This document shows positions 53,273 through 56,488 of a stretch of DNA of 56,488 bases, piece by piece. Within the stretch, counting starts at the first letter, position 1; every line of letters starts with the position of its first letter. The notes below the pieces were generated by a model. That model saw nothing but the letters and a program-made list of their open reading frames with translations. It was not told the DNA's origin and made no database searches. The position numbers were made by a program, and so were the translations under genes. This DNA is from Enterococcus devriesei (lineage in GTDB: Bacteria > Bacillota > Bacilli > Lactobacillales > Enterococcaceae). Where the stretch lies: positions 1 through 56,488 of the forward strand of contig NZ_JXKM01000015.1 in NCBI RefSeq assembly GCF_001885905.1, given 5' to 3'.

Positions 53273-53762
53273 ACCACGATGCCCTTGTTTCGGCTTTTCA
53301 TCATCAAATTCAAAAGCATAGATTGCTCGATAAATAGTCGAATAACTAATCTTTATCGGGTAGTCTTCTAATTCTAATCGATTCGCTATTTCTTCTGGCG
53401 ACCATTGTTCATCTAAAAAAAGATGTTTGACGATATTCTTTAAATAGAAAATGGATAAAATCTTCTTTCTTCCACAATTTTTTTTTTAAACTTATAAAGC
53501 CGGTGTGCAATAGTCGGAGAATATTGGTCTGGTGAAAAAGCATTTCGATTCATTTCCCGGCTAATTGTAGAAGGGTTCCTTCGAAGTTGACGGGCAATTT
53601 CTCTTATCGTGTATCCTTGCGCACGTAATTTCGCTATTTCTTCTCGTTCTAAAATGGTAAGATGAGTATACTGACTCATAGATATCCTTCCTTTCAATAG
53701 TTATCTCGCAATTACTATTTTACAAGGAAATCATCTATGAGTCTTTTTTGTGTTGCACTTAA
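52684..53762 (-). mobile_element. IS30-family insertion sequence, frame split
   Basis: Ends carry AAGTGCAACAC (52686-52696) and its inverted copy (53750-53760). The transposase is encoded on the minus strand in two frames. The N-terminal part (53697-53440) contains the IS30 helix-turn-helix (LTILEREEIAKLRAQGYTIREIARQLRRNPSTISREM). The C-terminal part holds DDE motifs (HWEADTVVG, TPDRGKEF, HTQ-like QRGTNENTNGLLREYFPK). They join at an A10 tract (53487-53478) by a -1 shift. Either the shift is programmed or the element is inactive. Confidence 0.8.
53440..53670 (-). pseudogene. IS30 transposase, N-terminal part
   Basis: Helix-turn-helix region beginning MSQYTHLTILEREEIAKL after an AAGGAAGG ribosome site. 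The zero frame ends 17 residues after the A10 tract with a non-homologous tail (IVEERRFYPFSI). The genuine continuation is in the -1 frame. Confidence 0.7.
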
Positions 53763-53778
53763 AGTGTAAATCCGCCAA

Positions 53779-53808
53779 ACAAAAAAGACCTTCACTCAAA
53801 AGGTCTTC
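53779..53808 (-). terminator. Terminator of the small-protein gene
   Basis: AAGACCTT/AAGGTCTT hairpin, followed by T6 on the minus strand, just after the stop at 53814. Confidence 0.85.
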
Positions 53809-53813
53809 GATCC

Positions 53814-53975
53814 TTACAAATCGTACAACTCATGGTATTTCTGATAATTTACGATCCCTAGCGAAGTGGTGAACAACCGGGATTTGGTCTCAAGTTCGAT
53901 CCGTAATTTCTCAAATTCTTTGACTGTGTGTTTCTTGGCGTTTTCAGTTCTTTTTGGGTCGAATAGCTCCTTCAT
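53814..53975 (-). CDS. Small 53-residue charged protein
   Basis: A basic, helical peptide of unknown family (MKELFDPKRTENAKKHTVKE...LGIVNYQKYHELYDL). AAGGAGG is seven to eight bases before the ATG. The frame extends upstream into the GNAT gene end, but that part has no ribosome site. Co-oriented with, and 50 bases after, the GNAT gene. Confidence 0.6.
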   Translation of the reverse strand: MKELFDPKRTENAKKHTVKEFEKLRIELETKSRLFTTSLGIVNYQKYHELYDL

Positions 53976-54025
53976 AATAAATTCCTCCTTCAGTATTGCT
54001 TCCTGAGAGACGGACAAATGCTGCA

Positions 54026-54466
54026 TTAGTTCTCCGAAAAAACGGGGACTTCCACTGCGGGCAATCCCTTCGTCAGCCAAAGAAATTCGATTTCATGTTT
54101 TTTAAAGGCAAACAGCAAACGATGATACTCACGCTTTTGATAAAACCGTTGCGCTGACTTGCGGCCAGTTAAAATGATTCGATAATGCCCCTGCTCTTGC
54201 GCATATTCTTCGACTCGATTCATTAATTGATCCCCAATGCCTTGCCCTTGATGTTCCGGTGAAACTGCTACTTGGTGAATCCGGGCGATACCCAAAGGAT
54301 AGAGCTGGATCGCCGCGGTCCCAACAACTTCACCAGCTTCAATCGCAACAAAGACCGCGAGCTTTTTTTCGTTGCTTAAATCTAATTTTCCACCTAAGAC
54401 TTGTTTACGCAATTTTAGTGCGCCAGTGTGTTCTTTACTAAATAATTCAGCCATTTCAATTTTCAT
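54026..54466 (-). CDS. GNAT family acetyltransferase
   Basis: 146 residues. The acetyl-CoA-binding motif HQGQGIGDQLM is near residue 83, preceded by IHQVAVSPE, and IILTGRKSAQRFYQKREY follows. Substrate unknown. The ATG is nine bases after GGAGG; a TTG two codons earlier is too close. It starts 54 bases after the MarR-type regulator stop, so it is probably in the same transcript. Confidence 0.88.
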   Translation of the reverse strand: MKIEMAELFSKEHTGALKLRKQVLGGKLDLSNEKKLAVFVAIEAGEVVGTAAIQLYPLGIARIHQVAVSPEHQGQGIGDQLMNRVEEYAQEQGHYRIILTGRKSAQRFYQKREYHRLLFAFKKHEIEFLWLTKGLPAVEVPVFSEN

Positions 54467-54520
54467 TGCCAACGACCTCCACTTCTATTGCAAAATGAAT
54501 GGATCATTTGTAACACTTTC

Positions 54521-55207
54521 TTACCAGTTCTCCCAATCGCTGTCCCGAGGACCTTTTCTCCGCGGATCAGCGTCTGGGTCATTCATTTCAGGCCCAAATG
54601 GACCCGGTCTAAAGCCACGGCCGCCGAACTGGTTGCGCATCTGTTCTTTCCACGCCCGTTTCATTTGGCGTCGTTCAGCTGGCGTCATTTTCCCAAATTT
54701 TTCCATGTGAGGATCAAACTGCATCTTCATCGCCTTTAAGGCTTCGATCGCTTCAAAGGGATCATTAGGAAATTCAGGCCGTCCGCCAAAATCCTCGCTC
54801 CAGCCATCAATGACTTTATTCAGCAACTGATCGAGCGTCTGCTGTTCCTCAGCGGTCAAGCCTGCAAAAAATTCTTCGGAACGTTCTTGCGGTTGACTTT
54901 GATTGGCCTTCTTACGCCCAGTTTCCGTAATATAGATTCGTTTGATACGCTTGTCTTGTTCATCTTCTCGCCGCTCGATTTCGCCGCGACTCTCTAACTT
55001 ATTCAAAATTTCTGTCAGCGAGCTAGGACGCATGTCCAAAATCTCGGCTAAAACCCCCGACGTCACTGCGTCCTCTTCCGCTAAGATGTCTAAGACCAAC
55101 TGCTGCGTAGGCGCGCCCTTTTGACAATTGCCAACATCCATTATTCGACGACTGGCACTACCGACATAAGACAGACGTTTCAGTAATTCCTTGGTATATT
55201 CACTCAT
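54521..55207 (-). CDS. MarR-type regulator with Gly/Pro/Arg-rich tail
   Basis: 228 residues. The winged helix-turn-helix (about residues 40-105, APTQQLVLDILAEEDAVTSGVLAEILDMRPSSLTEILNKLESRGEIERREDEQDKRIKRIYIT) is followed by a hydrophilic tail with FGGRPEFPNDPFEA and FGGRGFRPGPFGPEMNDPDADPRRKGP, likely disordered. AAGGAGGG fixes the start. The promoter carries three TAGGTACC sites, so the protein probably represses itself. The GNAT gene downstream is likely part of the regulon. Confidence 0.85.
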   Translation of the reverse strand: MSEYTKELLKRLSYVGSASRRIMDVGNCQKGAPTQQLVLDILAEEDAVTSGVLAEILDMRPSSLTEILNKLESRGEIERREDEQDKRIKRIYITETGRKKANQSQPQERSEEFFAGLTAEEQQTLDQLLNKVIDGWSEDFGGRPEFPNDPFEAIEALKAMKMQFDPHMEKFGKMTPAERRQMKRAWKEQMRNQFGGRGFRPGPFGPEMNDPDADPRRKGPRDSDWENW

Positions 55208-55242
55208 ATAAATGCCCTCCTTCATCGTTTGCGTTTTATTTC

Positions 55243-55309
55243 GGTACCTATTTTTTAGGTACCTAACATTTATTGAGTTCAGTATACTTCGGTACCTAAA
55301 CATTGTCAA
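55243..55309 (-). promoter_or_regulatory. MarR-type gene promoter with three operators
   Basis: On the minus strand TTGACA (55309-55304), 17 bases, TATACT (55286-55281). TTAGGTACC boxes lie within the spacer (55299-55291), at the start of the transcript as a perfect palindrome TTAGGTACCTAA (55266-55255), and further down (55250-55243). Placement between -35 and -10 is typical of a repressor site. Confidence 0.75.
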
Positions 55310-55436
55310 CCGATAAAAACAAAGATTTTTTATAAAAAACGATAAAATCCTGATTACTCTCTTTATCAAAAGTCAAAACTAAACGTTCCCAAGCTCCATA
55401 GCAGGGTAATTCGGAATCCAATAAACATACAAACAA

Positions 55437-55476
55437 AAAAAGAAGCTGGGAATTAATATAATCCCAACTTCTTTTT
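55437..55476. terminator. Terminator of the thioesterase gene
   Basis: AAGAAGCTGGGATT and AATCCCAACTTCTT form a stem with A and T runs on both sides. It separates the two minus-strand genes. Confidence 0.8.
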
Positions 55477-56019
55477 CTAATCCCCGCTGCCTTCATCTGA
55501 CCATGGCAGTTCAGTCGATAATAAAGCCGCGAAGCGTTTGTATTCATCCCGTTCTTGCAGGCGTGCGGTCCGACGCTTTTCATAGCCATCGCAAACCATC
55601 TTTTCTTCCTGCGTTTCAGGTATTACTTGTGGCACGGTGAATTCCGTTTCTTGATTCATATGAGAAGGCACCGCCACAAAGGTCGTAAAGCAAGTCGCGG
55701 CCAAATACCGCTCTCCGGTAGAAAGATTTTCACCAATCACCTTAACGAAGACTTCCATTGATTTATTATGACTGCCAGAAACATAGGACTTCACACAGAC
55801 AGAATCATTGGCGTGCAAAGGTTTCAAAAAATTCAGGTTGTCTAACGAGGCGGTCACCGCCCCTCTGCGGCAATGACGAGAAATCGAGATCGACGCCGCA
55901 TCGTCGATCAAAGTCATAAGCTTGCCTCCAAATAAATAACCAAAAGGGTTCAAATCAAATGGAAAAATCCGGTGTGTTTGGATTACGCGGGAATCGCGAC
56001 ACGTTTTAGAATCAGTCAT
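55477..56019 (-). CDS. Hotdog-fold acyl-CoA thioesterase
   Basis: 180 residues. The hotdog helix motif NPFGYLFGGKLMTLIDDAA (near residue 24) and RGAVTASLDNLNFLKP match the cytosolic acyl-CoA hydrolase (YciA/BACH-like) family. It hydrolyses acyl-CoA to free acid and CoA. The ATG at 56019 is seven bases after AAGGAG; an ATG two codons upstream is too close. The ribosome site lies at the boundary of the tandem repeat array. Confidence 0.88.
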   Translation of the reverse strand: MTDSKTCRDSRVIQTHRIFPFDLNPFGYLFGGKLMTLIDDAASISISRHCRRGAVTASLDNLNFLKPLHANDSVCVKSYVSGSHNKSMEVFVKVIGENLSTGERYLAATCFTTFVAVPSHMNQETEFTVPQVIPETQEEKMVCDGYEKRRTARLQERDEYKRFAALLSTELPWSDEGSGD

Positions 56020-56028
56020 GAGCATACT

Positions 56029-56335
56029 CCTTATTCATTTTAATGTATTTATTTTTCTTGCAGAAAAATAAGTTTGATCTTCATGCCGTATACCATTCTA
56101 CTACTCTTGCTTATGCAAGAAGGAGAACTGGCATCCTTATTCATTTTAATGTATTTATTTTTTTGTAGAAAAATAAGTTTAATCTTCATGCCGTATACCA
56201 TTCTACTACTCTTGCTTATGCAAGAAGGAGAACTGGCATCCTTATTCATTTTAATGTATTTATTTTTCTGACAGAACACAAGTTTTAGTTTCAGGTCGTA
56301 AATTCTTCTACCCGCCTTGACATTCAATCTACTCG
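56029..56335. repeat. Tandem repeat array, about 106-bp unit
   Basis: Units start at 56029, 56135 and 56240. Copies 1 and 2 are nearly identical; copy 3 diverges after about 40 bases. Each unit has a hairpin near CTCTTGC/GCAAG inside the segment CCATTCTACTACT...AGGAGAACTGG. The array continues in degenerate form to the window edge, where CATTCCTCT/AGAGGAACT (56440-56480) is related. Reading the minus strand gives a repetitive frame, but no ribosome site supports a protein. Confidence 0.8.
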
Positions 56336-56488
56336 TTTTCTATACCTTGTTCATTCTATCAATTAATTAAGGCTAATTCCTATTTAAGAAATCATTTTTC
56401 AAAAATTCTGAAAAATGAACCTCTATTGTCATCGCGCATACCATTCCTCTAATCACACTAAAGTGCGAAGAGGAACTGGCAAACTGGC

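Noticed and set aside
55208-55369. N-terminal extension of the MarR-type regulator
   Set aside because: It would run through the promoter and all three operators; AAGGAGGG supports the start at 55207.
56049-56327. A protein made of 35-residue repeats on the minus strand
   Set aside because: The frame exists because the DNA repeats in multiples close to three. There is no proper ribosome site, and unit lengths of 106 and 105 bases are not what a selected repeat protein would show.
56029-56488. CRISPR array
   Set aside because: The units are about 106 bp with no unique spacers between short identical repeats, and no cas genes are nearby.

Overview
The window is low-GC Firmicute chromosome. 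The codon use, strong AAGGAGG ribosome sites, many PTS operons, phosphoketolase, an Rgg regulator and the types of insertion-sequence debris all point to Lactobacillales, most likely Enterococcus. This is inferred from gene content, because no rRNA or tRNA gene is present. Most of it looks like accessory metabolism: sugar and amide catabolic operons, each with its own regulator, separated by insertion sequences in various states of decay.

Layout. 1-3.3 kb is a type I restriction-modification locus (start of hsdS, hsdM, a half-size S-like gene and an unknown gene). 3.6-8.6 kb is a minus-strand operon: RarD-like permease, lactose/cellobiose-family PTS IIA-IIC-IIB and an M81 metallopeptidase. 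Its IIC gene carries an in-frame stop. Upstream lie a RAT-like antiterminator overlapping a terminator, and a gene for a 51-residue stand-alone CAT RNA-binding domain. 8.7-10.2 kb holds an NmrA-like protein and a small stefin/cystatin-like protein. 10.6-20.7 kb is a carbamoyl-phosphate-generating catabolic cluster: an FdrA-YlbE fusion, carbamate kinase, permease, amidohydrolase and DUF2877 protein, with a divergent PucR regulator and a hydrolase. 20.9-24.4 kb is a MetQ/N/I-type ABC operon with a DUF169 gene and a structured leader.

24.4-33.7 kb is a mosaic of IS3, IS6 and IS256 remnants around a DUF4143 ATPase, a DUF805 membrane protein, a small secreted protein and an intact operon (PRD regulator, fructose-family PTS IIABC, class II aldolase). 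33.7-41.1 kb is a glucitol-family PTS operon with SorC and GutM regulators and a SAF-domain dehydrogenase. A complete 1.75-kb insertion sequence with an 8-bp target duplication splits it. 41.6-44.6 kb carries phosphoketolase and nucleoside diphosphate kinase.

44.8-52.3 kb contains KDPG aldolase, a IIBCA PTS permease and a divergent ManD-type dehydratase, which fit one sugar-acid pathway under a GntR/UTRA regulator that sits nearby, plus an Rgg regulator divergent from a CPBP protease. 52.5-53.8 kb holds a dispersed repeat and an IS30-family element split at an A10 tract. 53.8-56.5 kb has a small protein, a GNAT, an autoregulated MarR-type regulator, an acyl-CoA thioesterase and a tandem array of about 106-bp repeats that reaches the window edge.

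The most interesting items are the stand-alone CAT domain with its RAT/terminator, the fused carbamoyltransferase cluster, the stefin-like protein, and the insertion-split polyol PTS operon.
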